Positions 16,156-24,873 of a stretch of 64,000 bases of DNA are shown piece by piece. The notes under the pieces are model-generated. The model searched no databases and had not been told where the DNA came from. It was given only the letters and a program-made list of their open reading frames with translations. The number at the start of each line of letters is the position of its first letter. Position 1 is the first letter of the stretch. This DNA comes from an uncultured bacterium (GTDB lineage Bacteria > Bacillota_I > Bacilli_A > RFN20 > CAG-826): contig CASGAB010000001.1 in the NCBI GenBank assembly GCA_949299395.1, positions 91,502 through 155,501 on the forward strand, in the 5' to 3' direction. The translations under genes and the position numbers were made by a program.

Positions 16156-16818
16156 TTATAGGTTTAAATACTTTTCCAAATCATTTAACATTTCTTGCAA
16201 TTTATTAAATGCTGCTGATAAAGGGTAGCCGTCAATAAAACAGTGAGAAACAGTAATATTTAAAGTTAAATAGTAATGATTATTTTTTTCATCTAATTGA
16301 TATTTATCAAAACAAATACGAGGAACGCTGCTAGAAGTATAGTTTCTACTTGGAGTAGGATGTTTCATTGAAACGTAAGAAATAGTAGGAACGCTGGTCA
16401 TATAATAAACAGCGTAATTTTCATCATTATATTGTTCATCAATATCTGTTCTTTTCTTTATTACATCAATATTTTCTCTTACTTCTTTATAAAAAGTTTT
16501 AAAAGAGTCGTGAAGTTTAGAATAAGCATTATAATAAACTCCATTATCTGCCATGACAGTATAAGTTGGATCAATGTTTTCAAAATAAACGATTTCATTA
16601 TTTATTTCTCTAAGATGGAACTCATAAACACTATTCATAGCAAGAGTTGTTAAATATAAAAACGGTATAAAAAATGAAATTTTCTTTTCATTTTTATATT
16701 TAACAAGGTTTGTAACATCCATACGGACATCAAAACCATAAGTTGGATCATCAAAAGTTCTAAAATAATTATATTGATTACGTTTTTTGAAAGTCTTTTT
16801 ATCTATAATTTTCATCAT
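16156..16818 (-). CDS. Chloramphenicol-acetyltransferase-like protein
   Basis: A 220-residue CAT-fold acyltransferase. The catalytic segment VSHCFIDGYPLSAAF near residue 191 keeps the HxxxDG pattern, with His as the general base. Canonical CAT has two His before it, and here the first is Ser. The N-terminal TFDDPTYGFDVRMDVTNL matches the family. Two ATGs in tandem (16818 and 16815) follow AAAGG, and either could be used. Whether it acetylates chloramphenicol or another substrate is not clear. Many gut Firmicutes carry such chromosomal homologues without proven resistance. Confidence 0.85.
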   Translation of the reverse strand: MMKIIDKKTFKKRNQYNYFRTFDDPTYGFDVRMDVTNLVKYKNEKKISFFIPFLYLTTLAMNSVYEFHLREINNEIVYFENIDPTYTVMADNGVYYNAYSKLHDSFKTFYKEVRENIDVIKKRTDIDEQYNDENYAVYYMTSVPTISYVSMKHPTPSRNYTSSSVPRICFDKYQLDEKNNHYYLTLNITVSHCFIDGYPLSAAFNKLQEMLNDLEKYLNL

Positions 16819-16900
16819 ATATACCTTTAAAATTATATAATAAGAGCGAAAATTGTTAAATATTTGATATAATAATTAAAGTTTAAAGGGAAGAAACAAT

Positions 16901-19312
16901 ATGTATATTAAAGAAGAATTAAAGAGTTTAAGTATTGAAGAAAAAATTGCTTTTTTAAGAGGAAAAGATAGTTGGACAACTGTTCCTTTAGAAAAAATTA
17001 ATCTTAAAAGTATCAGAATGAGTGATGGTCCACATGGATTAAGAAAAGAAAGAAGCGATACTGAAGGATTAATGATGGAATCTTATCCAGCAGTTTGTTT
17101 TCCAACCGCTTCTTTAAGTGCATGTTCATTTGATAAAGAACTTCTTTATGAAATCGGAAGAAGAATTGGTAATGAAGCAAAAAATCAAAATATCCAAATT
17201 GTTTTAGGTCCTGCAATTAATATTAAAAGAAATCCATTATGTGGTAGAAATTTCGAATATTTTAGTGAAGATCCATTTTTAACTGGTGAATTAGCTACAT
17301 ATTTTATTAACGGCGTTCAATCTAATGGAGTTGGAGCATGTATTAAACACTATGCTGTTAATAGTGAAGAATTAGATAGAGCAAGAATCAATGAAGTTGT
17401 TGATGATAGAGCTTTAAGAGAAATTTATTTAGAGGCTTTTAGAAAAGCAATTGTTGCATCTCAACCAGCAACAATTATGCCTTCTTATAATAAAGTTAAT
17501 GGTTATTATGCATGTGAAAACAAATATTTATTAACTGATATTTTAAGAAAAGAATGGGGATTTAAAGGAATTACTATTTCAGATTGGGGCGCAGTTAATG
17601 ATCCAAGTTTATCAATCAAAAATGGTCTTGATTTAGAAATGCCTAATTCAAGTAATATTAATTATTTCAATGTTTTAGAAGATTATCGTCAAAATAAAAT
17701 TAGCGAAGAACAAATTAATGTTCCGGTTGAAAGAAACATTAATCTTTTTAGAAAATATGAAAACAATAAAGCTAGTGAATGTAATTATCAAGAAGATCAT
17801 GAATTTGCAGTAAAAGCAGCAGAAGAATCAATTGTTTTACTTAAAAATGATGGAAAATTATTACCATTAAATGATAATGATACAGTTTTATTTGTTGGTG
17901 AATTTATTAACCGTCCAAGATATCAAGGCTTAGGTTCTTCAAAAATTAATCCTTATAGATTAACAGGCTTTTTAAAAGAATTAGAAAAATATTCATCACA
18001 TTATCAATATGCTAGAGGATATGATTCAACTTCTTTATCAAATACTAAAAAATTAGTTAAAGAAGTAGTAGAAATTGCTAAAAACAAGAATAAAGTCGTT
18101 GTTTTCTTAGGTTTAACTCAAACAATTGAGAGTGAAGGTTATGACCGTAAGGATGCTCGTTTACCAGAAGCTCAACTTTTATTAATTGATGAATTAACAA
18201 AAGTTAATCCCAATATAATTGTTGTTCTAGAAAATGGTTCAGTTATTGAGCTTCCTTTTGTTGATAAAATTAGAGGCTTAATTGAAACTTATTTAGGTGG
18301 AGAAGGAATTAACGAAGCTTTATTAAAGATTTTATATGGAAGAGTTAATCCTAGTGGTAGACTTGCTGAAACATTCTTTAAAAAGTTAGATGATTCTGTA
18401 ATGAAAAATTATTTAACTAATAATCGATTTGATAATTTACATAAAGAATCAATCTTTGTTGGATATCGTTATTATGCATCTCATATAGAAAAAGTTTTAT
18501 TCCCATTTGGATATGGAATTTCTTATTCAACATTAAGTTATTCTAATTTTAAGATTGATAAAGAAATGATTAATGTTGATGAAGATGTAAAAGTTTCTTT
18601 TGATATTACAAATCATACTGATATCGACTCAAAAGAAGTTGTTCAACTTTATGTTTCTAAACCAAATGATGTAGTTTTTAATGCCAAAAGAGAATTAAAA
18701 GAATTTAAAAAAGTATTAGTTAAAGGAAATTCTACAGTCCATGTTGAATTAACTTTACCTTATAGTGCATTTACTTATTATGATATTGGAGTTAAAAACT
18801 ATATTGTTCAAGATGGCATCTATAAAATTGAAATTAATAAAGATTCACTTACTGTTATTAATAAATTTGAAGTTAAAGTTAATGGAGTAGTTATGGATTA
18901 TAGTGATTCTCCATATTATTTAAAAGCACATAAATACTTTAAATGTAATGTTGAGGATATTAAAGATAATGAATTTTTAGAACTAGATAAAACAATGAAT
19001 ATTAAAGTTTTAGATCCTTCTAAGATAGTTCATGATATTAATTCTTCAGTTGATTTAGCAATTTATTATAATAGTAAGGGCGCTAAACTTCTTAAAAAGA
19101 TCTTAAGTAATGTTAAAGAAGTTAAAAATAATGATTTTATTAAAGAAGTATTATTTTCTTCCCCAATTAGACAACTTCGTTATTTTGGAGAAAATTTGCT
19201 TAAAGAAGAAGGAGTTAAAATACTTATCGATATCTTAAATGATAAAGAATATATCAAAAACATTTATCGTTTATTAAAGAGTATGGCTAAAAATGGAAAA
19301 AGGAACAAGTAA
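16901..19312 (+). CDS. Glycoside hydrolase family 3 (beta-glucosidase-like)
   Basis: An 803-residue intracellular GH3 enzyme without signal peptide. The order is a TIM barrel (residues 1-280) with substrate motif MSDGPHGLRK, KHYAVNSEE and nucleophile D228 in TISDWGAV; an alpha/beta sandwich (300-510) with the probable acid/base Glu in TIESEGYDRKDARL near 410-412; a fibronectin-III-like domain (about 555-650); and a 150-residue extra helical C-terminus that I do not recognise. It probably cleaves terminal beta-glucosides or related sugars imported as oligosaccharides. AAAGGGAAG precedes the ATG. It is divergent from the CAT-like gene and monocistronic. Confidence 0.92.
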   Translation: MYIKEELKSLSIEEKIAFLRGKDSWTTVPLEKINLKSIRMSDGPHGLRKERSDTEGLMMESYPAVCFPTASLSACSFDKELLYEIGRRIGNEAKNQNIQIVLGPAINIKRNPLCGRNFEYFSEDPFLTGELATYFINGVQSNGVGACIKHYAVNSEELDRARINEVVDDRALREIYLEAFRKAIVASQPATIMPSYNKVNGYYACENKYLLTDILRKEWGFKGITISDWGAVNDPSLSIKNGLDLEMPNSSNINYFNVLEDYRQNKISEEQINVPVERNINLFRKYENNKASECNYQEDHEFAVKAAEESIVLLKNDGKLLPLNDNDTVLFVGEFINRPRYQGLGSSKINPYRLTGFLKELEKYSSHYQYARGYDSTSLSNTKKLVKEVVEIAKNKNKVVVFLGLTQTIESEGYDRKDARLPEAQLLLIDELTKVNPNIIVVLENGSVIELPFVDKIRGLIETYLGGEGINEALLKILYGRVNPSGRLAETFFKKLDDSVMKNYLTNNRFDNLHKESIFVGYRYYASHIEKVLFPFGYGISYSTLSYSNFKIDKEMINVDEDVKVSFDITNHTDIDSKEVVQLYVSKPNDVVFNAKRELKEFKKVLVKGNSTVHVELTLPYSAFTYYDIGVKNYIVQDGIYKIEINKDSLTVINKFEVKVNGVVMDYSDSPYYLKAHKYFKCNVEDIKDNEFLELDKTMNIKVLDPSKIVHDINSSVDLAIYYNSKGAKLLKKILSNVKEVKNNDFIKEVLFSSPIRQLRYFGENLLKEEGVKILIDILNDKEYIKNIYRLLKSMAKNGKRNK

Positions 19313-19326
19313 GATTGTTCCTTTTA
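19297..19326 (+). terminator. Intrinsic terminator overlapping the GH3 stop
   Basis: AAAAGGAACAA pairs with TTGTTCCTTTT. The stem includes the last codons and the stop of the GH3 gene. Confidence 0.8.
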
Positions 19327-19361
19327 TCTTTATTAAATAGAGAATATAATCTTTACTTAGT

Positions 19362-20324
19362 ATGAAAAGAAAAGAGTTAAAAGGTAGTTTTATTCTTCTT
19401 CTTGTAGCCTTTTTATGGGGTGTATCTTTTGTCTTTCAATCAATTGCATCTAAATATATGGATGCTTATACAATTCTTTATTTAAGAAGTATTATAGGAG
19501 CGTTAACTATATTGCCGTTTTTAATATATTTTTTAATTAAAGATAGAAAAAATAATATTAAATATAAAAAGATAGATTTAGTAATTGGTCCTATATTATG
19601 TGGGGCAGCTTTATTACTTGCTTCTTTACTTCAACAAATTGGTTTAGAAACAGTAAGTGCTGGTAAAACTGGATTTTTAACTTCTTTATATATAATACTT
19701 GTTCCAATATTTGGTTTATTTTTACATAAAAAGTTAGGGTTAAACGTAATAGTTTCTATTGGCATAGCTTTAGTTGGGTTATTATTGCTTTCCTTTGATT
19801 TTTCTAGTGGATTTAGTTTTTCAACTGGCGATTTACTAATTTTATGTGGAACAATATTTTTTGCTATTCAAATATTATTAGTTGATCATTTTTCTAAAAA
19901 AATAAATGTTTATTATCTTTCTTTTGGTCAACTTATTATTCAAGGGATAGTTTCTTTTGTTATTAGACTCATTTTAGGATTTGATATTTCCAAGCTTAGT
20001 GTTTTAGGAAATATCGAACCTTTAATTGCAATATTATTTATTGGAGTTATATCTAGTGGGGTTGCTTATACACTTCAAATGGTTGGTCAAAAAGATGTTA
20101 ATTCAACAGTTTCTAGTCTTTTACTTTCACTTGAAAGTGTTTTTAGTGCGGTCTCTGCAGTGATTATTTATCAATTTTATAAGTTTTCGAATGTTGATCA
20201 AAATATGTCTTTAGAGGAAATTTTTGGCTCAATTATTATGTTTATTGCGGTAATTATCTCTCAATTACCACCTGAACGGTTTAAGAAAAAGAAGAAAGCA
20301 GAAGAAGAAAAAAGTGAAAATTAA
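19362..20324 (+). CDS. EamA/DMT-family transporter
   Basis: A 320-residue protein with about ten membrane segments arranged as two EamA repeats. The first repeat starts at LLLVAFLWGVSFVFQSIASK, and the second around residue 150. The end is a basic and acidic tail (RFKKKKKAEEEK). DMT transporters export or exchange metabolites; the substrate is not predictable. TATAAT at 19345-19350 lies 11 bases before the ATG and there is no Shine-Dalgarno, so the mRNA probably has a very short leader. Confidence 0.88.
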   Translation: MKRKELKGSFILLLVAFLWGVSFVFQSIASKYMDAYTILYLRSIIGALTILPFLIYFLIKDRKNNIKYKKIDLVIGPILCGAALLLASLLQQIGLETVSAGKTGFLTSLYIILVPIFGLFLHKKLGLNVIVSIGIALVGLLLLSFDFSSGFSFSTGDLLILCGTIFFAIQILLVDHFSKKINVYYLSFGQLIIQGIVSFVIRLILGFDISKLSVLGNIEPLIAILFIGVISSGVAYTLQMVGQKDVNSTVSSLLLSLESVFSAVSAVIIYQFYKFSNVDQNMSLEEIFGSIIMFIAVIISQLPPERFKKKKKAEEEKSEN

Positions 20325-20339
20325 AACTTTCGAAAGTTT
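20324..20339. repeat. Perfect palindrome with CTTTCGAAAG core
   Basis: AAACTTTCGAAAGTTT is a 16-bp perfect dyad at the end of the DMT gene and 100 bases before the ECF gene. A further half-site TTCGAAAG follows at about 20355. The core resembles the CTTTCG dyads near the DeoR regulator and ROK genes, so it may be an operator. Confidence 0.45.
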
Positions 20340-20441
20340 CGTTTGAAATCATAATTCGAAAGTATAACAAATTATTTTATTAAAGTATTTGCTTTAAGAT
20401 AGCGCATTATAATATAAATTAATCAACGGAGATTTACTTTT

Positions 20442-21080
20442 ATGACGAAAAGAGCACTTATTATTAGCAAAATTTCTTTAGCGGCAATGTTCTTAGCAAT
20501 TTGTTGGCTAATTCCAAGTTTAACTGGTCGTGTACCTGAATTAGGAAGAGTATTCTTACTTATGCACATTCCAGTAATGATTTGCGGCTTTGTTTTAGGC
20601 CCTGTTTATGGTGCATTTATTGGATTTGTAGCACCATTAACAAATACTTTATTTTTTGTAACTCCACCTATTACCTCTTCGGTTCCTATGGCTTTCGAAT
20701 TAGCTGTTTACGGTTCTGTTGTCGGTTTTTTGTTTGCGATTTTTGTAAAGAAATTTAAAAAACTTGATAGCATTATTTTTATTTATATTTCTTTAGTTAT
20801 TGCGATGATCTTAGGTAGAGCTGTTGGTGGTATCGTAAGTTATATTTATAATGTTGCTTCTGGAAACGAATATACAGCAATTGCATATTGGACAGGTTAT
20901 TTTGCTCAAGGATGGCCTGGAATGATTATTCAAATTGTACTTATTCCTTCAATTATTCGTTTACTTTATGGACAAAATATTATTCAAAAATTCTTACCTG
21001 ATTATAAATTCGTTTCTAAAGGTGAAGAAACAGTCAAAAAAGAAGAAAATAATCAAGTAAACAAGGTTGAAAATAATTAA
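20442..21080 (+). CDS. ECF transporter substrate-binding (S) component
   Basis: A 212-residue integral membrane protein with about six segments. An N-terminal basic run is followed by ISLAAMFLAICWLIPSL, then GRVFLLMHIPVMICGFVLGP and YGAFIGFVAPLTNT. This layout is typical of S-components that capture a vitamin or related compound and pair with a shared EcfAA'T module, which is not in this window. The tail is charged. A TATAAT at 20408-20413 and CGGAG before the start are seen. The stop is two bases before the downstream kinase gene, so import and phosphorylation are probably coupled. The substrate is not known. Confidence 0.82.
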   Translation: MTKRALIISKISLAAMFLAICWLIPSLTGRVPELGRVFLLMHIPVMICGFVLGPVYGAFIGFVAPLTNTLFFVTPPITSSVPMAFELAVYGSVVGFLFAIFVKKFKKLDSIIFIYISLVIAMILGRAVGGIVSYIYNVASGNEYTAIAYWTGYFAQGWPGMIIQIVLIPSIIRLLYGQNIIQKFLPDYKFVSKGEETVKKEENNQVNKVENN

Positions 21081-21082
21081 TA

Positions 21083-21670
21083 ATGTTTAAATTTGATTTT
21101 ATTAAAAATAAAATTGATGAATTATTAAAAGAAAAAGAATCTATTATTATTGCTATTGATGGTGATAGTTGTAGTGGTAAATCCACTCTAGCTTCTTTAA
21201 TTAATGATTATTATAAAAATGAAGTAAATATTATTCATGTCGATGATTTTTATCTTAATAATAAAGGAAACATCGACATGAATAAGATAAACACTACTTT
21301 TGATGGTAATATTGATTATTTAAAATTAAATGAAGTTATAAATAATTTAGTTAAAAAAGATGAATTTATTTATAAAACATTTAATTGTATGAACCAAAAG
21401 TATAGTGATGATATTCCTTTTAAAAAGAAGAAAATCAATATAGTTGAAGGAAGTTATTCACTTAATATCAATAAAATTGGTTATAAATATTATGATTTAT
21501 CTTTATTTTTAAAAATAAGTGAAGAAGAACAAAAAGAAAGATTATTAAAAAGAAATCCATCTAAATATGAAATGTTTATTTCTAAGTGGGTGGTCTTAGA
21601 AAAGAACTATCAAAAACATTATAAAATCGAAGAAACTGCAGATTTTTTAATAAATGTAAGTGAGATATAG
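21083..21670 (+). CDS. Uridine-kinase-like P-loop kinase
   Basis: A 195-residue nucleoside or vitamin kinase. The Walker A is AIDGDSCSGKSTLASL (about residues 24-39), followed by HVDDFYLNN, the acceptor-site motif of uridine kinase and pantothenate kinase relatives. A lid-like KERLLKRNPSKYEMF segment appears near 150. It overlaps nothing but starts two bases after the ECF S-component, so it likely traps the imported compound as a phosphate. It is shorter and more divergent than true Udk, so I do not assign uridine as substrate. Confidence 0.78.
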   Translation: MFKFDFIKNKIDELLKEKESIIIAIDGDSCSGKSTLASLINDYYKNEVNIIHVDDFYLNNKGNIDMNKINTTFDGNIDYLKLNEVINNLVKKDEFIYKTFNCMNQKYSDDIPFKKKKINIVEGSYSLNINKIGYKYYDLSLFLKISEEEQKERLLKRNPSKYEMFISKWVVLEKNYQKHYKIEETADFLINVSEI

Positions 21671-21678
21671 TTAGTTTT

Positions 21679-21692
21679 GTTTCGTTCGAAAC
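21679..21692. promoter_or_regulatory. GTTTCG-TT-CGAAAC dyad, possible operator
   Basis: A 14-bp near-palindrome lies just after the kinase stop and about 110 bases before the TIM-like operon. It shares the TTTCG half-site with the dyads at 20324, 29597 and 34901-35020. Confidence 0.4.
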
Positions 21693-21709
21693 TATTTTTA
21701 GATTATTCG

Positions 21710-21742
21710 AAAGACTTTCACAAGATCGCGAAAGTCTTTTAT
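21710..21742 (+). terminator. Intrinsic terminator after the ECF-kinase pair
   Basis: AAAGACTTTC pairs with GAAAGTCTTT around a 10-nt loop and is followed by TATTTTAG. Confidence 0.8.
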
Positions 21743-21804
21743 TTTAGAGTCTTTTTTTCATTACTTTGATTTCTTAAAATATTATTAATGTAAGGGCTTT
21801 CATA

Positions 21805-22614
21805 ATGAAAAAAATCTATTTAAACTTAAAAAGATTCGATATTCCTAGAGAATTAGGAGGTATCAATGACACAGCCTTAAACGAAAGTTATGGTAAAACA
21901 ATCGTTAAAGGCATTGAAGAAATGAATTTAGACATACCAATTACTATTTATTTCCAAGAATCTAATTTATTTAGCGCTTTATCAGAAGCTAAAAAGATTC
22001 ATATTGGATGTCAAAGCGTACACTATGGAGATGTTGCTCCAGGTGGGAATTTTGGTGCATTTACAACTTCAAGAACCGCTCGATCAATGAAAGCAATTGG
22101 AGTTAACGATACATTAATCGGTCACTGTGAAGAAAGAAACCATTTAAATTATTTAACTTCTTTAAATGGCGGAACTTATGATATTAATTTAATTTTAAAT
22201 AAAGAAGTTAAGTTAGCTACTGACTTGGGAATGAATGTTCTTTATTGCATTGGTGAAAAGAGTGAAGAACAAGATAGAAAATATGAAGTTTTAAAGAATC
22301 AACTTGAAGTTGGACTTAAAGACGTCGATTTAAGTAAAGTTACAATTGCATATGAACCTGTCTGGGCAATTGGACCTGGAAAAACTCCACCAGATAGAGA
22401 ATATATTGAAGATATAGTTAAACATATTAAGAGTATTGTTCCTTGCGAAGTCGTTTATGGTGGAGGATTAAAACTCGAAAATGCAAAAATGTTAGCATCA
22501 ATTCCTGAACTTGATGGTGGCTTAATTGCATTAACTAGGTTTGGACAAGATTTCGGATTCTATCTCAAAGATTTTGAAGAAATCGTTAAAACATATAAGG
22601 AAGGGTTAAAGTAA
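21805..22614 (+). CDS. Triose-phosphate-isomerase paralogue
   Basis: A 269-residue TIM-barrel enzyme. The catalytic set is kept: N7/K9 in LNLKRF (usual NWKMN), H107 in GHCEERN (usual GHSERR) and E184 in YEPVWAIGPGKTPP, plus the phosphate loop YGGGLK. The changed flanks set it apart from canonical TpiA. It is likely a paralogue such as those acting on tetrulose or other sugar phosphates. First gene of a six-gene operon, two bases before the LarA-like gene. The pairing with LarA- and NagB-like enzymes points to a dedicated catabolic pathway, not to glycolysis. Confidence 0.85.
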   Translation: MKKIYLNLKRFDIPRELGGINDTALNESYGKTIVKGIEEMNLDIPITIYFQESNLFSALSEAKKIHIGCQSVHYGDVAPGGNFGAFTTSRTARSMKAIGVNDTLIGHCEERNHLNYLTSLNGGTYDINLILNKEVKLATDLGMNVLYCIGEKSEEQDRKYEVLKNQLEVGLKDVDLSKVTIAYEPVWAIGPGKTPPDREYIEDIVKHIKSIVPCEVVYGGGLKLENAKMLASIPELDGGLIALTRFGQDFGFYLKDFEEIVKTYKEGLK

Positions 22615-22616
22615 GT

Positions 22617-24050
22617 ATGAAAGTAAAATTAGAATACGGCGATGGCCAAGTTGAAGTAGAAGTTCCTGAATCAAGTGATGTATTTGAAACAGGTGTTACT
22701 GTCAAAGACCCTAAAGGACTTGATGATGTTAAAGCAGCTACTTTAGAAGCATTAAGACATCCTTTAGATATGAAACCTATCAGTGAACTTGTTCACGAAG
22801 GAAGTAAAATTACTATCGTCTTCCCAGATAAAGTTAAAGGCGGATTCCAAGATGATTCTCATAGAAAAACATCTATCCCATTAATTATCGACGAATGTTT
22901 AAAAGCAGGCGCAAAAGAAGAAGATATTATGCTTATTTGTTCAAATGGTCTCCATAGAAAAAATAAGCCAGAAGAAATTAGAAGAATATTAGGTGATGAA
23001 CTCTTTGATAGATTCTATCCAAAAGGACAAATCATCAATCACGATAGTGAAGATCCAGAACATATTGTTGATCTTGGCTATGAACCAAAATTCCATGCAA
23101 AAGTTGTTATAAATAAGTACGTTTATGATAGCGATGTCACATTCTTAATTGGTCATACTCAAGGTAACCCATATGGTGGATATAGCGGCGGCTATAAACA
23201 TTGTGCAACTGGTATCTCAAACTGGGAATCAATTTCTTCCCACCACTGTCCAGAAGTTATGCATAGAGAAGACTTCGTTCCAGTTACTTCACATTCATTA
23301 ATGAGACAAAAATTTGATGCTATTGGTGAATGGATGGAACACGGAATGGGTAGAAGCTTCTTCTGTGTCGATGCAGTATTAGATTCATTCTCACATCAAA
23401 TCGCAGTTGTTGCTGGTGAAGCTCATGCAGTTGAAAAAGCAACACGGGAAATTGCAGATAAAAGAACTTACGTCCATTGGGCAAAGAAAAAATATGACGT
23501 TATTATTATGGGACTTCCAAATGATTTCCAATATGGAACACGTCAAGGAAGAAACCCAATCTTAATTGAACAAGCAATCGCTGCTCAAATCATTAGATTA
23601 AAGAGAGTTATGAGTGATAATCCCGTTATTATTGCTTTAGCTCAATGTGATGACTTCGGCGATGAAGAATTCCCAGCAATGAAAGATGTCTTCGATTATT
23701 ATGTTAATAATGGTAATACGCTTCCAGATATCGAACATTATTACGATAATATGGAAACTCAAAAATATATTGATGCTTACCGTTTCAATTATGCATTCCA
23801 TCCATTCCACGCATTCTCAATGATCTCTTGTGCACATATTGCTGAAAGAGATTGTAAAGCTGTCTATATCGTTGGCGCTAAAAAACCAGGTTGGGCAAGA
23901 GAAATGGGCATGAAAACAAGAAATACAGTTATGGAAGCATATGAAGACGCTAAAAAATATGTTGGTGAAAATCCAAATGTCTTAGTCTTACCAATGACAT
24001 TTAAACGTCCTTCAGTCCACTTATGTATGGAGGATGATAAAAATGAATAA
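22617..24050 (+). CDS. LarA-family (nickel-pincer racemase) protein with altered active site
   Basis: A 477-residue protein of the LarA/DUF2088 family, whose founding member racemises lactate with a nickel-pincer nucleotide. I align H113 (SNGLHRKNKPEE), K194 (GGYSGGYKH) and H210 (SHHCPEVMH) to LarA H108, K184 and H200, which bind or serve the cofactor. The second acid-base His (LarA H174) is replaced by N184 in TQGNPYGG. The DxxR substrate-binding Arg is Lys74 in PDKVKGG. So the cofactor site looks intact but the substrate and perhaps the chemistry differ. Cofactor genes larB, larC and larE are not in this window. It overlaps the NagB-like gene by eight bases. Confidence 0.82.
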   Translation: MKVKLEYGDGQVEVEVPESSDVFETGVTVKDPKGLDDVKAATLEALRHPLDMKPISELVHEGSKITIVFPDKVKGGFQDDSHRKTSIPLIIDECLKAGAKEEDIMLICSNGLHRKNKPEEIRRILGDELFDRFYPKGQIINHDSEDPEHIVDLGYEPKFHAKVVINKYVYDSDVTFLIGHTQGNPYGGYSGGYKHCATGISNWESISSHHCPEVMHREDFVPVTSHSLMRQKFDAIGEWMEHGMGRSFFCVDAVLDSFSHQIAVVAGEAHAVEKATREIADKRTYVHWAKKKYDVIIMGLPNDFQYGTRQGRNPILIEQAIAAQIIRLKRVMSDNPVIIALAQCDDFGDEEFPAMKDVFDYYVNNGNTLPDIEHYYDNMETQKYIDAYRFNYAFHPFHAFSMISCAHIAERDCKAVYIVGAKKPGWAREMGMKTRNTVMEAYEDAKKYVGENPNVLVLPMTFKRPSVHLCMEDDKNE

Positions 24051-24855
24051 AGATTTCTTAAAAATTAAAGGAAATGATATCACAAAAGGTAGAATCCCAA
24101 TTGATATCTATAAAGATAAAGAAACAACCTTTAAATCAATGGCTGATTTAATGGTTGATACTATCTTAGAAAATAATAAATTGGGTAAAAAAACATTATT
24201 TATTGTTCCTTTAGGTCCTGTCGGACAATATAAATATTTCGTAGAAAGAGTTAATAAAGAAAGAATTTCTCTTAAAGATGTTACCTTTATTAACATGGAT
24301 GAATATATGGATGATGAAACTCATTTAGTTTCATCATCAAATCCATTATCATTCAAAAAAATTATGTATGAAATCTGTTATAACTTAATCGATAAAGACT
24401 TAATTATGGATGAATCACAAAGAATCTTCCCTAATTTAGAAAATATCGAAACAATTGATAAAGTTATAAAAGAACATGGCGGAGTTGATATTTGTTTCGG
24501 AGGTATTGGAATTACTGGTCATATCGCATTTAATGACCCACCTGAAAAAGGTGTTAGTGAAGAAGAATTTAAAAATCTTGGCACTAGAGTAGTAAGAATT
24601 ACTGAAGCAACAAGAGTTGTTAACTCCATGGATGATTTTGATGGTGCATATTATCTTATGCCAGAATATGCAATTACCATTGGCTTTAAAGAAATATTAT
24701 CTGCTAAAAAAATTAGATTGTATTGCTTTAGAAATTGGCATAGATCAGTCGTTAGAAGAGCTAGTTTCTTAGATAAAACTGTTTCTTATCCTGTAACATT
24801 ACTTCAAGATCATGATGATACAAGGATTGGAATCAGTGAAGAATTAGCAGATTAA
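24043..24855 (+). CDS. NagB/glucosamine-6-phosphate-deaminase-family protein, divergent
   Basis: A sugar-phosphate isomerase/deaminase-fold protein of 270 residues. The family motif FINMDEYMDD keeps the catalytic Asp (D86), and GIGITGHIAFNDP keeps the His (H160). Canonical GIGxDGHIAFNEP has an Asp where this has T158, and a Glu where this has D165. The phosphate loop, usually LATGSTP, reads PLGPVGQYKYF. It therefore probably does not deaminate glucosamine 6-phosphate. I prefer the ATG at 24043, nine bases after GGAGG, to the one at 24034. It overlaps the LarA-like gene and precedes the ABC permease gene by 18 bases. Confidence 0.78.
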   Translation: MNKDFLKIKGNDITKGRIPIDIYKDKETTFKSMADLMVDTILENNKLGKKTLFIVPLGPVGQYKYFVERVNKERISLKDVTFINMDEYMDDETHLVSSSNPLSFKKIMYEICYNLIDKDLIMDESQRIFPNLENIETIDKVIKEHGGVDICFGGIGITGHIAFNDPPEKGVSEEEFKNLGTRVVRITEATRVVNSMDDFDGAYYLMPEYAITIGFKEILSAKKIRLYCFRNWHRSVVRRASFLDKTVSYPVTLLQDHDDTRIGISEELAD

Positions 24856-24873
24856 TTAAAAGGAGTAGTTGTT

